Positions 11,520 through 21,777 are shown, counted from the stretch's first letter. The stretch: 64,000 nt of DNA from Paenibacillus rhizovicinus (GCF_010365285.1 NZ_CP048286.1:4450001-4514000), one strand, 5' to 3'. The notes: generated by a model not told the origin, from the letters alone. Translations and numbers: made by a program.

Positions 11520-12173
11520 ATGCGCGAACCATTTATTAGAAATCATGAATATAACTTTATCCATAAACAGGCAGATTACGTGCTGCACACGCTCCGAACG
11601 GTCGGGGACCCGAAGGTCGTGGCGTCCGTCCGCTCGAACGCGCAAGCGAAGGTGGCGGAACTGTTTCCTACTATAACGGACCATCGGAGAACGATGCTGG
11701 AATCCGTAGCGGATTTGAAGTCGGGGGAAGATTTTCAGAAGTATATGGAGGCGCTCGAGCCGTATAGGATCGCTTTTCCTCCGATTACGACGAAGGAAAT
11801 CCAGAAGCTTTTTCCGAAAAACAAGAAGTTGAAGCTGCCCGATCTCGCGCAAATCGACTTCCGGCACGTCTCCTATCTGAGCTGGATCGATATTGCCACC
11901 AATAAAATGTTTATCGTGTATCCGGCAGGCGGACAATTCGTCGGCTTGGAAGGCAGGTATACGGCCAGCAATAAGAAAAGCTATTGCTTCGCCTGCAACC
12001 GCTTGGAAGAAGTGGTGTTGTTCTCGGCGATTCACAAGAAGAAGCCGGCGAACGCATCTCCCGATTATTACAAAACGGTGGGCAATTATATCTGCATCAA
12101 CGGCGATCAGTGCAACAAGAATGTTACGGACGTTGCCGCATTGGAAAAGTTCATCGAATCGGTGCACAGTTGA
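11520..12173 (+). CDS. FusB/FusC-type elongation factor G-binding protein
   Basis: 217 aa from the ATG at 11520 (AAGGGG at 11505-11510); the ATG at 11469 lies inside the leader structure. The N-terminal helical part (MREPFIRNHEYNFIHKQAD) and the C-terminal treble-clef zinc finger fit the family. The four zinc-ligand Cys are in the pairs YCFACNR (about 159 and 162) and YICINGDQC (about 195 and 200). Known members bind EF-G and help release it from fusidic-acid-stalled ribosomes; chromosomal homologues may act as ribosome-recycling aids. The leader ORF and stems upstream suggest induction when translation stalls. Resistance itself is not shown by sequence. Confidence 0.85.
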   Translation: MREPFIRNHEYNFIHKQADYVLHTLRTVGDPKVVASVRSNAQAKVAELFPTITDHRRTMLESVADLKSGEDFQKYMEALEPYRIAFPPITTKEIQKLFPKNKKLKLPDLAQIDFRHVSYLSWIDIATNKMFIVYPAGGQFVGLEGRYTASNKKSYCFACNRLEEVVLFSAIHKKKPANASPDYYKTVGNYICINGDQCNKNVTDVAALEKFIESVHS

Positions 12174-12194
12174 ATTCGAGCACCGACAGCAAGT

Positions 12195-12222
12195 GGAGGG
12201 GCGGCTTTGGCCGCCTCTTTTT
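12195..12222 (+). terminator. rho-independent terminator after the EF-G-binding protein gene
   Basis: A hairpin built on GGAGGGGCGGC and GCCGCCTC, followed by TTTTT, 21 nt after the stop codon. A second perfect palindrome (CGCCGCGGAGTACTCCGCGGCG, 12265-12286, here given by position; arms of 11 bp) followed by TTTATTGTT may back it up. Confidence 0.75.
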
Positions 12223-12474
12223 GCATGATTTCATTCAAGCCATAGCGACCTGACTTCTGACCGACGCCGCGGAGTACTCCGCGGCGTTTATTGTTGTCCG
12301 CTGCCGGCGGCTTCATAACAAAGCAAACAAACAACTAAAGTTAGCAAACGTACAGAAAAATCATACTAACAGAATTATCATGGGTAATAAAATTATGGGC
12401 AATTCAAACTAACAGACCGAGGGTTTGGATTACAAATTTTTAGCAAAAATTATTATAAAAAGGGATTGGGGCGA

Positions 12475-12503
12475 TTCATTTTGAAAGCGCTTTATTATAT
12501 GAT
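12475..12503 (+). promoter_or_regulatory. mannanase promoter with an embedded CcpA (cre) site
   Basis: TGAAAGCGCTTTAT at 12482-12495 matches the catabolite-responsive element consensus TGWAARCGYTWNCW except near its last positions. It fills the 17-bp spacer between TTCATT (12475-12480) and TATGAT (12498-12503), a plausible SigA promoter about 50 nt before the GH26 gene. Binding there would block RNA polymerase, so glucose repression is expected. The rest of the 12174-12546 gap holds terminators and an AT-rich stretch. Confidence 0.65.
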
Positions 12504-12549
12504 AGAAGAGCAACGAACACTGCAGGCAAACTAATATTCCTGAGGAGTG

Positions 12550-15500
12550 ATGAGATTGCATCGAGGCAAGAGACGGCGGATGATCAGTTTGATTTGTTTT
12601 TCTTTGTTAGCTTATTTGTTAGTTCCGGTGGCTGGGGTCGGCCATGCGGCGCAAACGCCAGACAGAAGCTATGATTTTGAAGACGGCACCGCCATGGGCT
12701 GGCAGCCGGGATGGGGAGACGCGCTCGTCTCCGTTGGCGTCAGCGAAGATTTGAGTACGCCGGACAACAGGTACGCGCTCAAAGTCGCGACGAATTACAC
12801 CGATGCGGCAGCTTGGCAGGTAGCGGCTTTTCGGGTTTACCCGGGCATCGCGCTCGGCACCTACTCGCAGGTCGATTACGACGTGTTCGTACCGCAGTCA
12901 TTCCCTGGCGTGCTCGGAATCAGCACGGCAATGAACGGCAGCTGGCAGGAACTGAATTACAGCAATCATGACATCGCAAGCTCATCCTCTTCAGCCTCGG
13001 AGATCAACGGCGTCTCCTTTGTGAAAATCCACAAATCCGTATCCATTCCAGCAGAAGCAGCGCAATCCGAATTCGTCATTCAACTGGCCAAAAATATGAC
13101 GATGAACTACAACGGTCCGATTTACCTGGACAATTTCAAGTTTACGGGACGCGATATTGCGCCCGAGCCTCCTGCCGACGGGGTGTATAAGGCTAGCGAC
13201 GCGGTGCTTGCAGGAGCGGGCCCCGAGTTCAGAACTGCTCCGGCTGGCGGCGACAGCTTGTATGCGGGCGGCGGCTACGTGTCGTTCTTTTATGAAGAGA
13301 ACAGCGCCAGCCCAGGCTCGGCTGCCTTCCATGTAAGCGTGAAGGAACAAGGGCTGTACAAATTGACGATCGGCTATTATGCGCCTTACGGCGAGAAGGA
13401 AACGTCGATTCTGGTCAACGGCCAGGCGAACGGCAACGCGAAGCTCCCGGCTCCGGCAGCTGGACAGGTGACCGCCGAACTGGATGCGGGCAAGGTGCTG
13501 TTGAATGCCGGCGAGAACACGATCGGCTTCGCGCGCGATTGGGGCTACTACGGTATCGAGTACATCCGGGTCGAGTCGACGAAGGCTCCGGCAGACCGGG
13601 TTGAAGCGGAGACGGGCACCTTCGACGCGGATATCTCAACGGCGAGCGAGCTGGCCGGCTACTCCGGAACCGGCTATGTTTGGATCAAGAGCAGCGGTAC
13701 CTTGACGCTGAAGTACGACGCGGCCGAGGACGGCTTGTACGAGTTCAACATCGGCTACGCTGCTCCGTTCGGCAATAAAGATACGAATATTATTCTAAAC
13801 GGACAGCCGAGCGGCTCGGTCCACTTCGATCAGAGCAGCTCGTTTGCTGAGAAGCCGGCCGGCAAGCTGCTGCTTCGCAAAGGAGAGAATACGATTACGT
13901 TCGAGCCGTTCTGGGGCTGGTACTACATCGACTATATCTCGTTCTCGCCGGTTGCGCCGGTTACGCGGACCCATCAGGTCGAGAAGAAGCTGGTGAATCC
14001 GAATGCGACGCCGCAGGCGCAGGCGCTGCATAATTATTTGGTGGACCAATACGGCAAGAACATTATTTCCGGTCAACAGACGACAGCCGATGCCGACTGG
14101 ATTTATCAGCAAACCGGTAAGTATCCGGCGCTCGTATCCTTCGATATGATCGATTATTCGCCATCCCGCGTAGCGTTCGGCTCGGACTCGCATGAGGTGG
14201 AGGATATGATCGACTGGGCCGGCAAGGGCGGCCTTATCGCCTTGTGCTGGCACTGGAATGCGCCGAAGGGGCTGTACAACGTGGACGGTAATGAATGGTG
14301 GAGAGGCTTCTACACGTCTGCCACTTCGTTCGATCTGCAGTATGCGCTTGCTCATCCGGATTCCGATGATTATCAACTGCTGCTGAGAGATATCGATGCG
14401 ATCTCGGTACAGCTGAAGCGTCTGCAGGATCAGGGCATTCCGGTGCTTTGGAGACCGCTGCACGAAGCGGAAGGCGGCTGGTTCTGGTGGGGAGCCAAAG
14501 GCCCCGAAGCGGCAAAAGAACTGTACCGTCTCATGTACGACCGGATGACCAACGTGAACGGCTTGAACAATCTGATTTGGGTGTGGAACTCGGCTTCGGC
14601 AGATTGGTATCCGGGCGACGATGTCGTCGATATTATCAGCACGGACGTTTACAACGCGGCAGGGGATTACAGCCCAAGCAGCAACAAGTACGAAGACCTG
14701 GTAAAGCTGGTCGGCGATAAAAAACTGGTTGCGATGCCGGAAAACGGCTCGATTCCGGATCCGGCGCAGATGAAGATTTTCGGCGCGGACTGGAGCTGGT
14801 TCAGCACATGGTACGGCGATTATATCCGCGACGGCAAGAACAACTCGCTCTCGCATGTGAATGAAGTCTTCAACAGCGATTCGGTTATTACGCTCGACGA
14901 GCTTCCTGCTAATATGAGCACGTACGGCCTGCCTGGTACGTCAGCCGTGTTATCGGCGGAGCCGAACGCCGCCGGCTGGGTGAATCAGGATGAAACGGTG
15001 ACACTGGCCGTCACTTCGGAAGGCGCAGGATCGGCTGCAGTGAAAATCGCCGTAAACGACGGCGGCTTCGCGGATTATACCGGTCCCGTAACGGTAAGCT
15101 CGGAAGGCGTGACGAACGTCCGCTATTACGCCGTCGATTCGGCGGGTCAGCGTGAGGCCGTCAAGTCGCTGCAGATCAAGATCGATAAGACCGCTCCGAC
15201 AACGCAGCTGCTCATGTCAGGACGGTCGGTCGGCGATATTGCGCAGGGAGAAACGCTTAATTTCGCATTAACAAGCGCAGACACGGGGTCCGGCGTCGCT
15301 TCGGAGCGGCTGACCCTCGACGGACAAGCGATCGCCTCCGGCCAGGTGCTGAATTCCAAATCGCTAAGCCTGGGCTCACACGCGATTACGTATGCAGTGA
15401 CGGATGCGGCAGGCAACAGCTTGACGAACAGCGTGTCGTTCCAAGTGAAGAAGCTGCTGGCTAAAGCTGCGCCAGGGAAGCCGGTTTTGACCGACAACAA

Positions 15501-16044
15501 CGGTTATGATACCGGCCTGAAGGACGGCGATTACACCGTGACGATGAATATGTGGAGCGGCAATAACGGGACGGAATTCAAGTTATACGAGAACGGCGTG
15601 CTGATCGGCGCGAAGCATCTGACCGACGCGTCTCCTGCAGCGCAATCCGCGGCCGTGGACATCGCCGGGAAGAAGAACGGCACGTATACGTACACCTGCG
15701 AGCTGACTAACCCGTACGGAACGACAGCTTGCAGCCCGCTCGTCGTCGTCGTCAAAGACGCAAAGCCGGGCAAAGCCGTGCTGTCCAACGATAACTGGGA
15801 CGGCAACGGCCAGTATAAGGTCACGATGAACATGTGGTGGGGCACGAACGCCACCGAATATCGTCTGTACGAGAACGGCGTGTTGATCGATACGAAGCCG
15901 CTCGCGGCAGCCTCGCCAAACGCGCAGAGCGCAGTAACCGCAATCAGCGGTAAAGCGAAAGGCACGTACGCGTACTATTGCGAATTGGTTAATGCTTCGG
16001 GCGCAACGACGAGCGATACGATGAAAGTGGTCGTGAATAAATAG
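12550..16044 (+). CDS. secreted multidomain beta-mannanase, GH26
   Basis: About 1164 aa. The ATG at 12550 is only 2 nt from GAGGAG, so the TTG at 12556 may be the true start. Order: signal peptide (to about Ala33), an N-terminal carbohydrate-binding jelly roll (about 40-205), two CBM6/35-like modules (about 215-345 and 350-470), the GH26 barrel (about 480-790), Ig-like/chitobiase-like segments (about 800-970) and two copies of a 95-residue module sharing YTVTMNMW and LYENGVLI. Catalytic acid/base is E639 (RPLHEAEGG) and the nucleophile E731 (AMPENGS). It should cut extracellular mannans. A cre site lies in its promoter. Confidence 0.9.
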   Translation: MRLHRGKRRRMISLICFSLLAYLLVPVAGVGHAAQTPDRSYDFEDGTAMGWQPGWGDALVSVGVSEDLSTPDNRYALKVATNYTDAAAWQVAAFRVYPGIALGTYSQVDYDVFVPQSFPGVLGISTAMNGSWQELNYSNHDIASSSSSASEINGVSFVKIHKSVSIPAEAAQSEFVIQLAKNMTMNYNGPIYLDNFKFTGRDIAPEPPADGVYKASDAVLAGAGPEFRTAPAGGDSLYAGGGYVSFFYEENSASPGSAAFHVSVKEQGLYKLTIGYYAPYGEKETSILVNGQANGNAKLPAPAAGQVTAELDAGKVLLNAGENTIGFARDWGYYGIEYIRVESTKAPADRVEAETGTFDADISTASELAGYSGTGYVWIKSSGTLTLKYDAAEDGLYEFNIGYAAPFGNKDTNIILNGQPSGSVHFDQSSSFAEKPAGKLLLRKGENTITFEPFWGWYYIDYISFSPVAPVTRTHQVEKKLVNPNATPQAQALHNYLVDQYGKNIISGQQTTADADWIYQQTGKYPALVSFDMIDYSPSRVAFGSDSHEVEDMIDWAGKGGLIALCWHWNAPKGLYNVDGNEWWRGFYTSATSFDLQYALAHPDSDDYQLLLRDIDAISVQLKRLQDQGIPVLWRPLHEAEGGWFWWGAKGPEAAKELYRLMYDRMTNVNGLNNLIWVWNSASADWYPGDDVVDIISTDVYNAAGDYSPSSNKYEDLVKLVGDKKLVAMPENGSIPDPAQMKIFGADWSWFSTWYGDYIRDGKNNSLSHVNEVFNSDSVITLDELPANMSTYGLPGTSAVLSAEPNAAGWVNQDETVTLAVTSEGAGSAAVKIAVNDGGFADYTGPVTVSSEGVTNVRYYAVDSAGQREAVKSLQIKIDKTAPTTQLLMSGRSVGDIAQGETLNFALTSADTGSGVASERLTLDGQAIASGQVLNSKSLSLGSHAITYAVTDAAGNSLTNSVSFQVKKLLAKAAPGKPVLTDNNGYDTGLKDGDYTVTMNMWSGNNGTEFKLYENGVLIGAKHLTDASPAAQSAAVDIAGKKNGTYTYTCELTNPYGTTACSPLVVVVKDAKPGKAVLSNDNWDGNGQYKVTMNMWWGTNATEYRLYENGVLIDTKPLAAASPNAQSAVTAISGKAKGTYAYYCELVNASGATTSDTMKVVVNK

Positions 16045-16054
16045 TACCGCTTAA

Positions 16055-16091
16055 GCGGCCGGCTGCGAGATGCAGTCGGCCGCATTCTTTT
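16055..16091 (+). terminator. rho-independent terminator of the mannanase gene
   Basis: A 12-bp stem (GCGGCCGGCTGC with GCAGTCGGCCGC, one G-U pair) and a 5-nt loop, followed by ATTCTTTTGTT, 10 nt after the mannanase stop. Confidence 0.8.
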
Positions 16092-16146
16092 GTTCAGGCG
16101 GTTTGGTTCGACGGGGAGTTTCTCGATAATCTTAGAGCTGACAATG

Positions 16147-17238
16147 TCAGCTCTTATTTGCCAGTCCGCACCTTACCCATATCGTGCCAATCAATGCCAG
16201 CGGGACGAGGATCGAAGGCGCAAGAATCGAGATGGGCAGAATCATCATATCGTAAGACAGCAGCTTCGCGGGATTGTCAAAGCTTCTCATCGAGACGGCT
16301 ATGAAGAAAGCGCCTGCAGGCAAATAGAGGGAAGATAACGCCTTCGCGCCGAAAATGCGGCCAACGATTTTCACGAAACAGTATTGCGCGATAATGATCT
16401 CGAATAAGGTCAGAATTGTCCATATCCCAATAATCATAATTTCAATTCGCTCGATATATTCCCCGAACTTGACCAATTGAATGGCGGAGAAGAAAGGAAA
16501 TGCCGCCGACTTGAACAAGTGTTCCCCCAAACAGCCAATCGAGAGATAGGTCGACATGAGCAGGTACAAGCAAGAAAGAATGACGGCTATGGCGCAGCTC
16601 CTGACCACTTTCTTCTGGTTAGTAATCTCGGAGAACAGAAAGACGATTACGCTCGTTTTGCCAAAAGGAAAACCGAACGAAATCATGGAGCCATAGACAA
16701 TTAAAGGGAACGAATGCTGAAACTGAGGCAGGAGCGGATTGAGCTCCACATCATTAAAAATAAAAATGCAAATCACCACCATAGCCATGGCGAAGAAAGG
16801 AAGAATGACCAGAGCTGCCCGGGAAATCGCATTCAGTCCAAGATAAGCAGCATAGGTCGTTACAAGTACGACAATGGCCATAATTAAACTCGAAGAGGTA
16901 TTCGGCAGGATAGCTGTCGTATAGAACAGCGCTATGGATCGCAGCGATAGTACGCCCAGCCCCGTCATAGCTAACAGATACAAGCATAATACAAATTTTC
17001 CAATCCAGTTTCCGAACATATTCACGATGATGTCGCTAAAATTCTGATCGGGAAACCTTCGTTGAATGTACATGAGCAATTGCAGCAGCAGAATGATGGC
17101 AACCGCAGCCGTAATATTGGCCATCCAAACGTCATGAAGGATGAGCTTTGCTTCCAATAGATACAAGGTCGAGAAGCCTGACATGTAAGCGAAACATAAA
17201 CAGCCCAATTGAAATGGCGAAATCTTCTCAACTTTCAT
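16147..17238 (-). CDS. spore germination protein, GerAB/GerKB permease family
   Basis: 363 aa from the ATG at 17238, preceded by AGGAGG about 10 nt upstream. About ten transmembrane helices of the amino acid-polyamine-organocation fold; start signature MKVEKISPFQLGCLCF. GerAB-type subunits bind the germinant in the inner spore membrane. It is last in the operon gerA-gerC-small-gerB and overlaps the small gene by 4 nt. A 9-bp palindrome (16134-16154) spans its stop codon but lacks a T-run. Confidence 0.92.
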   Translation of the reverse strand: MKVEKISPFQLGCLCFAYMSGFSTLYLLEAKLILHDVWMANITAAVAIILLLQLLMYIQRRFPDQNFSDIIVNMFGNWIGKFVLCLYLLAMTGLGVLSLRSIALFYTTAILPNTSSSLIMAIVVLVTTYAAYLGLNAISRAALVILPFFAMAMVVICIFIFNDVELNPLLPQFQHSFPLIVYGSMISFGFPFGKTSVIVFLFSEITNQKKVVRSCAIAVILSCLYLLMSTYLSIGCLGEHLFKSAAFPFFSAIQLVKFGEYIERIEIMIIGIWTILTLFEIIIAQYCFVKIVGRIFGAKALSSLYLPAGAFFIAVSMRSFDNPAKLLSYDMMILPISILAPSILVPLALIGTIWVRCGLANKS

Positions 17239-17486
17239 TTGGGGCTTACCTCCTGTGTAATATCGAGCTGCTGTATTACGAAATCGGATATGGATTTGTA
17301 CATCCACCTATGAATGGATTCGGACGTCGGGACCCAGTTGCCGATTACAGGCAGGAGGTAGCTGGCCGCAATAACCGAGATCAGGCATAAGGCAATGGCT
17401 TCACGGCAAAGGTCCTGCTTCCATAACTGGATCGGTTTCCAAATCCCATAGAGCACAATGACTGTCAATACAACGTTCCCTGTCAA
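17235..17486 (-). CDS. small membrane protein of the ger operon
   Basis: 83 aa starting at a TTG (17486) that follows GGGAGGT by 7 nt, one base after the upstream gerC stop. Two hydrophobic segments (about 3-17 and 30-48) are followed by a polar tail. It overlaps the gerB start by 4 nt, which supports translational coupling and a real gene. Small extra membrane proteins occur in many ger operons of Bacillales (D-type subunits), and some tune germination, but no family could be assigned from sequence alone. Confidence 0.7.
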   Translation of the reverse strand: MTGNVVLTVIVLYGIWKPIQLWKQDLCREAIALCLISVIAASYLLPVIGNWVPTSESIHRWMYKSISDFVIQQLDITQEVSPK

Positions 17487-17487
17487 C

Positions 17488-18648
17488 TCATGGACCTCCC
17501 AGCACGTCGCTCATCCCGATGGTTGGAATCGCCACATCCACATCTATGCGAACCGGCATTGAAGGATATACGTTCGTTACCCAGTCCTTCGACATCTGCT
17601 TCCAATCGTTTGGGTGATAGCGTCTGATATAATCGGATAAACCCACGATATCCGTCTTCAATTGATGTTGGAACCGGTCAAGACTTTGTTTCAATTGCTT
17701 CTCCATGTATTGGCCTGACTCGTTTTCCAGCTCTCGCAGCCTTGCGGGATTGGCTAAATTGACACGATGGTTTATGCTGGTCACGGTTCCGACCACTCTG
17801 ATACGAATCGCGATGCCGGGTTTGCCGTCTATCTGAACCAGCTTCATGGAACGCTTGGCCACTCGCATCCGCATTCCGACTTTGAGGGACTTAAACGGCA
17901 CGTATTCCGCGAATTCGAGTGCCCTCCAATATTTCTTATTGACGATGATGTGCATGGACAACGTATCGTCTTTAGACAGCCAGTCCTTCAACTTGCCATT
18001 CTGAAAGACAGAGGCACCGCTGAGGATGTTGACCTCGTGCTTGCTGCCAATCGGCTTGAATTTGCTAAGCTTGCCGGTTACGAACCCGCGGTACGGATCG
18101 GGGTAATAATTAGCGATATCTTTAATGGTGATCGACAGACTTTTGCCCCATAATTGCTCGTTATTAATCCGGCCCAGCATCTCATTCGATATGAGGTCGC
18201 CGGTTTCCGCCTTCGTTCGCATGAGCTCGGTCGCTTTCCCTTCGCTAACAATCAAGAAGCTGGACAGCCGGATATCGCGGGTTCGGGTCAAGAAGTCCAC
18301 GACTTCGTATATCGAACGGCGTGCCGCGCTCTCGCCAAGCAGAAAAAATTTGTCGTGCTGCCAGACCAAAATTTTACCGGCGCGGCTGCGCAAGTTCCGA
18401 GCTGCTTCGAAGATGGACTTGCCTGAAGCGCTGGCAATCCATTCGGACTTGTTCTCCGAGTTATTGGAATTGTTCGTTGAAGATTCGAGACAATTGATGG
18501 TGAAGATATACAAGTGTTTCTTCTCGTCATAATCGATAGCCGTCATCATGACAAGCGCGACATCGCTTATCTCGACGACATCCGACGAACAACCGGCAAG
18601 AAGCGCCGTAAACACAAGCATCAGCAGGCCCCGTTTAATGATCTTCAT
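17488..18648 (-). CDS. Ger(x)C family spore germination lipoprotein
   Basis: 386 aa from the ATG at 18648 (GGGAGGG 8 nt upstream). The longer frame is discarded because the lipoprotein signal starts here: a basic N-terminus, a hydrophobic core and lipobox LLAGC. The remainder has the three-domain Ger(x)C layout, ending in a region with conserved basic surfaces. It sits on the outer face of the spore inner membrane as the C subunit of a germinant receptor. Its start overlaps the end of the upstream gerA by 14 nt. Confidence 0.92.
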   Translation of the reverse strand: MKIIKRGLLMLVFTALLAGCSSDVVEISDVALVMMTAIDYDEKKHLYIFTINCLESSTNNSNNSENKSEWIASASGKSIFEAARNLRSRAGKILVWQHDKFFLLGESAARRSIYEVVDFLTRTRDIRLSSFLIVSEGKATELMRTKAETGDLISNEMLGRINNEQLWGKSLSITIKDIANYYPDPYRGFVTGKLSKFKPIGSKHEVNILSGASVFQNGKLKDWLSKDDTLSMHIIVNKKYWRALEFAEYVPFKSLKVGMRMRVAKRSMKLVQIDGKPGIAIRIRVVGTVTSINHRVNLANPARLRELENESGQYMEKQLKQSLDRFQHQLKTDIVGLSDYIRRYHPNDWKQMSKDWVTNVYPSMPVRIDVDVAIPTIGMSDVLGGP

Positions 18649-20119
18649 GGTCTGACCCTCCCTGCGCTGCAGGGGATGTATGCATTCTCGAGAACCTTCT
18701 CTTCTTGATGGGGAGCAGGATGTAATGACCGACAAAGTCACGCCATTTGGCAGCTTCCAATGTCGGTATATACGGCTTTCCAAACGACTTCAAGGAACAA
18801 ACATGCAGCACAAGCGTGAAGAGACAGAGCGATATGCCGAGAACTCCGGTCCAAGCGGCTATGAACATGAGCGGGAAACGGAGCATCCTAATCGTAATGG
18901 CCGTATTAAAGGATGGAATAGTGAACGATGCAATTCCCGTTAATGCAACGATGATGACGATCGGTCTTGAAACCAGCCCTGATTGCACGGCTGCTTCCCC
19001 GATGATGAGTGCCCCGACGATGCTGACCGATTGTCCGACCGTTTGCGGCAGCCGAAGGCTTGCTTCGCGAAGTATCTCGAAGGCAATTTCCATCACGAGC
19101 GCCTCGACAAAGGTCGGCAGCGGGATGCCGGCTTTCGCGGTCAGAAATGTCAGCATCAGCGGCGTTGGAATCATCTCGAGATGGAAGGTGGAGAGAGCGA
19201 TATAAATCGAAGGCAGAAACAAGGAAATAAACAGCGTAATTACGCGCAAAGCGCGAAGGAAATTGGCAAAATAGAACTTCTCATAGAGATCTTCGCTCGG
19301 GTGCATGAAATCGGTAAAGAGCGATGGCATCAACAAAACGTTAGGACTTCCGTCCGTGACGACGGCCACCTTACCCTGGCTCAACGCTGTCGCAACCCGG
19401 TCTGGCCGTTCCGTGTTTTGAATCTGCGGGAAAGGGGAATAGGGACTGTCTTGGATCCATTCCTCGATTTGCGCGCTATCCGCCACGACATTCAGCGTGA
19501 TCGACTTAAGCCTGCGCTCTATCTCTTGCAGCACGTTGGCATCGGCTTGATCCTCGAGATAGAGTACGGAGACTTCGGTGCGGCTGTCTTGACCGATGAA
19601 GTACGAGATCGATTTTAACTTGTTGGTCTTCAATCGACGGTAGATCAGTCCAACATTAGTGCTTAGATCTTCGATAAAACCTAGCCTTGGGCCTCGTACG
19701 TTTACTTCCAGCATCGGTTCAGTGACCGAGCGTTTCCCGTACCCGGGCAGGATCATGCCATACGCATCGGCTTCGCCTTCGAGGAAGAGCACGATCCCCG
19801 CATCGGAGATCATCCGAACTGCCGCGTCCATGTCGTGAACCGTCTGTTGGAAGCCCTGCGCAGCAGCAGCTTCAGCAAGCGCGTGCGAGTCAGATCCGCT
19901 GGCTCGACCATGCATGCCGATTTGCGGAAGAATATGCTGTCGAAGCCGTTCCATATCGATCAGAACTTTAATATATACGATTGCAGCTATGATCGTGCCC
20001 GTATTCGATTCCAGATAGTAAAAGGCAAGCTGTTCATTATCGGCAAACAGACGTCGCAGTGCATCTACATTGCGGACAGCCAAAGGCTCGATTGGTGTCG
20101 GTGTTTTTTGCTTATCCAT
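18635..20119 (-). CDS. spore germination protein, GerA family (A subunit)
   Basis: 494 aa. An N-terminal soluble half (about 1-270) with the family signature GDSSP-like segment (about 243-252, VTDGSPNVLLMP), then four to six transmembrane helices containing PTFVEALVMEIAFEILREA and the glycine-rich IVGALIIGEAAVQ. First gene of the operon. A-subunits assemble into ion-conducting channels of germinant receptors. The family, neighbours and length all agree. Confidence 0.93.
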   Translation of the reverse strand: MDKQKTPTPIEPLAVRNVDALRRLFADNEQLAFYYLESNTGTIIAAIVYIKVLIDMERLRQHILPQIGMHGRASGSDSHALAEAAAAQGFQQTVHDMDAAVRMISDAGIVLFLEGEADAYGMILPGYGKRSVTEPMLEVNVRGPRLGFIEDLSTNVGLIYRRLKTNKLKSISYFIGQDSRTEVSVLYLEDQADANVLQEIERRLKSITLNVVADSAQIEEWIQDSPYSPFPQIQNTERPDRVATALSQGKVAVVTDGSPNVLLMPSLFTDFMHPSEDLYEKFYFANFLRALRVITLFISLFLPSIYIALSTFHLEMIPTPLMLTFLTAKAGIPLPTFVEALVMEIAFEILREASLRLPQTVGQSVSIVGALIIGEAAVQSGLVSRPIVIIVALTGIASFTIPSFNTAITIRMLRFPLMFIAAWTGVLGISLCLFTLVLHVCSLKSFGKPYIPTLEAAKWRDFVGHYILLPIKKRRFSRMHTSPAAQGGSDHEDH

Positions 20120-20570
20120 GCTGACGAAAAGCCTCCATCCATCATCCCAGCAACGCTTTATGGAATTATTTCCTCAAACTACCATCACTATACCGTGATT
20201 CCGATTCAAGTGTTATCTGCTCGCGAGTCTGTACTTGCGGAGAATGTCAGATGGGTGAGTTTAACATGCTCACCGAATATCAATGAACGAGCACATTTCC
20301 CGGTATAGATAAAAGATCTATATCCAGTCCAATGTAAACATCGGTTCATGTATACGGTAGTAATGCGTACGGGAAATACGAAGGAAGGAGTAAAAAGCGA
20401 TTACAAATAAGCTCCGTGCGAATAAAATGAATATAAGGGAAGGACCACACGCTCAGGCACTCAACTGCTTCTGAACGGCCACCCAAGCGGACGATAGAGA
20501 GAGACAGTCAGAACATGATAAGAGTTAGCATTAGCAAGACGACGAGCACAGGAGAGGCGAGTGAGGGGAG
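20120..20570. other. intergenic region between ger operon 1 and the HAD gene
   Basis: 451 bases separating divergent genes. It must carry the promoter of the ger operon (-) and of the HAD gene (+), but I could not place convincing SigG or SigA boxes. No credible ORF, RNA gene or repeat is visible. Confidence 0.6.
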
Positions 20571-21215
20571 TTGAAGCCGTACGTGGTATTTGATTTCGAC
20601 GGAACGATCGTGCAGTCCAAAATGCTGGCCGTCCGGCTGTTCAACGAACTGTCCGCGAAGTACGGGGGGCGGCAAATCGAGGATGAGGAAATTTCGCGCT
20701 TGTCCGACCTCTCGATTCCCGACCGGCTAAAAGCGCTGCAGGTGCCGCTCTACAAGATGCCTGCGCTGGTCATGGAAGGAAAGCGCCGGTATCGGGAGGA
20801 ACTGTCTAGTCTGCAGCCGGTATCGGGCATACGCGAGGCGTTCGTGCGGCTCAAGGAGAACGGCCATAAACTGGGCATTCTATCCTCCAATACGATGGAC
20901 AATATTCGGGGCTTTCTTGCGCTTCACGAGCTGGCCGAATTCGACGTCGTTCATTCCGCGACCAATATGTTCGGCAAAGACAAGGCGATTCGGAAAATGG
21001 CGCGCAGCCTCGACATAGGCTTGGATCAGCTGGTCTACATCGGGGACGAGCTCCGCGACGTGCAGGCGTGCCGGAAAATAGGCGTGCCGATTATCGCCGT
21101 GACCTGGGGGCTTGATTCCGCGGCATTGCTGGCCGAAGCCGGGCCGGATTTCTTGTGCCATTCCGCCGCGGAGCTGTCGGGGCTTATTGCGAAAGGAATC
21201 GGGACGCGCGGGTAG
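20571..21215 (+). CDS. HAD-superfamily phosphatase (phosphoglycolate-phosphatase-like)
   Basis: 214 aa. The start is a TTG at 20571; no in-frame ATG precedes the catalytic motif, and the purine-rich GGAGAGGCGAGTGAGGGGAG lies just upstream. HAD motif I is DFDGT (nucleophile D8, acid/base D10), motif II is Ser in GILSSNT (about 106), motif III Lys in GKDKAIRK, and motif IV is GDELRD (about 158-163). A helical cap sits between motifs I and II. It is probably a small-molecule phosphatase; substrate unknown. Confidence 0.87.
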   Translation: MKPYVVFDFDGTIVQSKMLAVRLFNELSAKYGGRQIEDEEISRLSDLSIPDRLKALQVPLYKMPALVMEGKRRYREELSSLQPVSGIREAFVRLKENGHKLGILSSNTMDNIRGFLALHELAEFDVVHSATNMFGKDKAIRKMARSLDIGLDQLVYIGDELRDVQACRKIGVPIIAVTWGLDSAALLAEAGPDFLCHSAAELSGLIAKGIGTRG

Positions 21216-21248
21216 CGTCGGGCGAGCGTTCGAGAGCGGAGCGAGAAA

Positions 21249-21365
21249 ACGAACGAGAGTGCTAGTGCGGGACAAGTATGCGAGCGTGCAGGTGCGGGCG
21301 AACGAGAGTGCTAGTGCGTGCGAACGAGAGTGCCAGTGCCAGTGCCAGTGCCAGTGCCAGTGCCA
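21249..21365. repeat. short tandem repeats: CGAACGAGAGTGCTAGTGCG-like units, then a 6-bp satellite
   Basis: CGAACGAGAGTGC recurs at about 21250, 21299 and 21320, and the last copy runs into GCCAGT repeated six times (about 21329-21365). It fills the gap between the HAD gene and a terminator. No protein is supported. Confidence 0.8.
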
Positions 21366-21401
21366 AAACAAAAAGCTGCCGAAGGTTGAATTCGGCAGCT
21401 T
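21364..21401 (-). terminator. rho-independent terminator of the coiled-coil gene
   Basis: An 11-bp perfect stem (21373-21383 with 21391-21401), followed on the - strand by TTTTTGTTTT. It lies 19 nt after the stop of the gene at 21420-21728 and could also act weakly on +. Confidence 0.85.
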
Positions 21402-21419
21402 ATTTGTTATAGCTCGCGT

Positions 21420-21728
21420 CTAAGACTCCTCGCGCCGAGCCGCCTTGGAGAGATGCTGCTCAAGCGCAGTTTTCTTTGCGGTGATCTGTTTAGCAAGGTC
21501 GGCTAATGCGCGCGTCGCTGTCTTGATCTCTTCGTTATGTTTGTTCACGCGCGACAATTTACTGCTTAAATCGCTGGAGGACTGACTTAACTTCATATCC
21601 CTTTGCAGCTGTTTGATTTTGGCCTGCGCCTTGTGCTGCTTTTGCTTTAGAACGCCGGCCTGGTTATCCAGGTCGGCGATTTCGCGCTGCAGCTGGCCGA
21701 CGATGGCTTTCGTGAAATTAATGGGCAT
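21420..21728 (-). CDS. small coiled-coil protein, function unknown
   Basis: 102 aa, rich in Gln, Lys, Ala and Leu with heptad spacing almost throughout (about residues 8-98) and no Cys, Trp or membrane segment. A weak AGGTG precedes the ATG. It lies about 50 nt behind peptidase T on the same strand with a strong terminator after it, so it may be co-transcribed. I do not recognise the family. Confidence 0.65.
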   Translation of the reverse strand: MPINFTKAIVGQLQREIADLDNQAGVLKQKQHKAQAKIKQLQRDMKLSQSSSDLSSKLSRVNKHNEEIKTATRALADLAKQITAKKTALEQHLSKAARREES

Positions 21729-21777
21729 GCATGCACCTCGGAATTATTTCGTAGCTTTATTGTCATTCATGCGCGGT

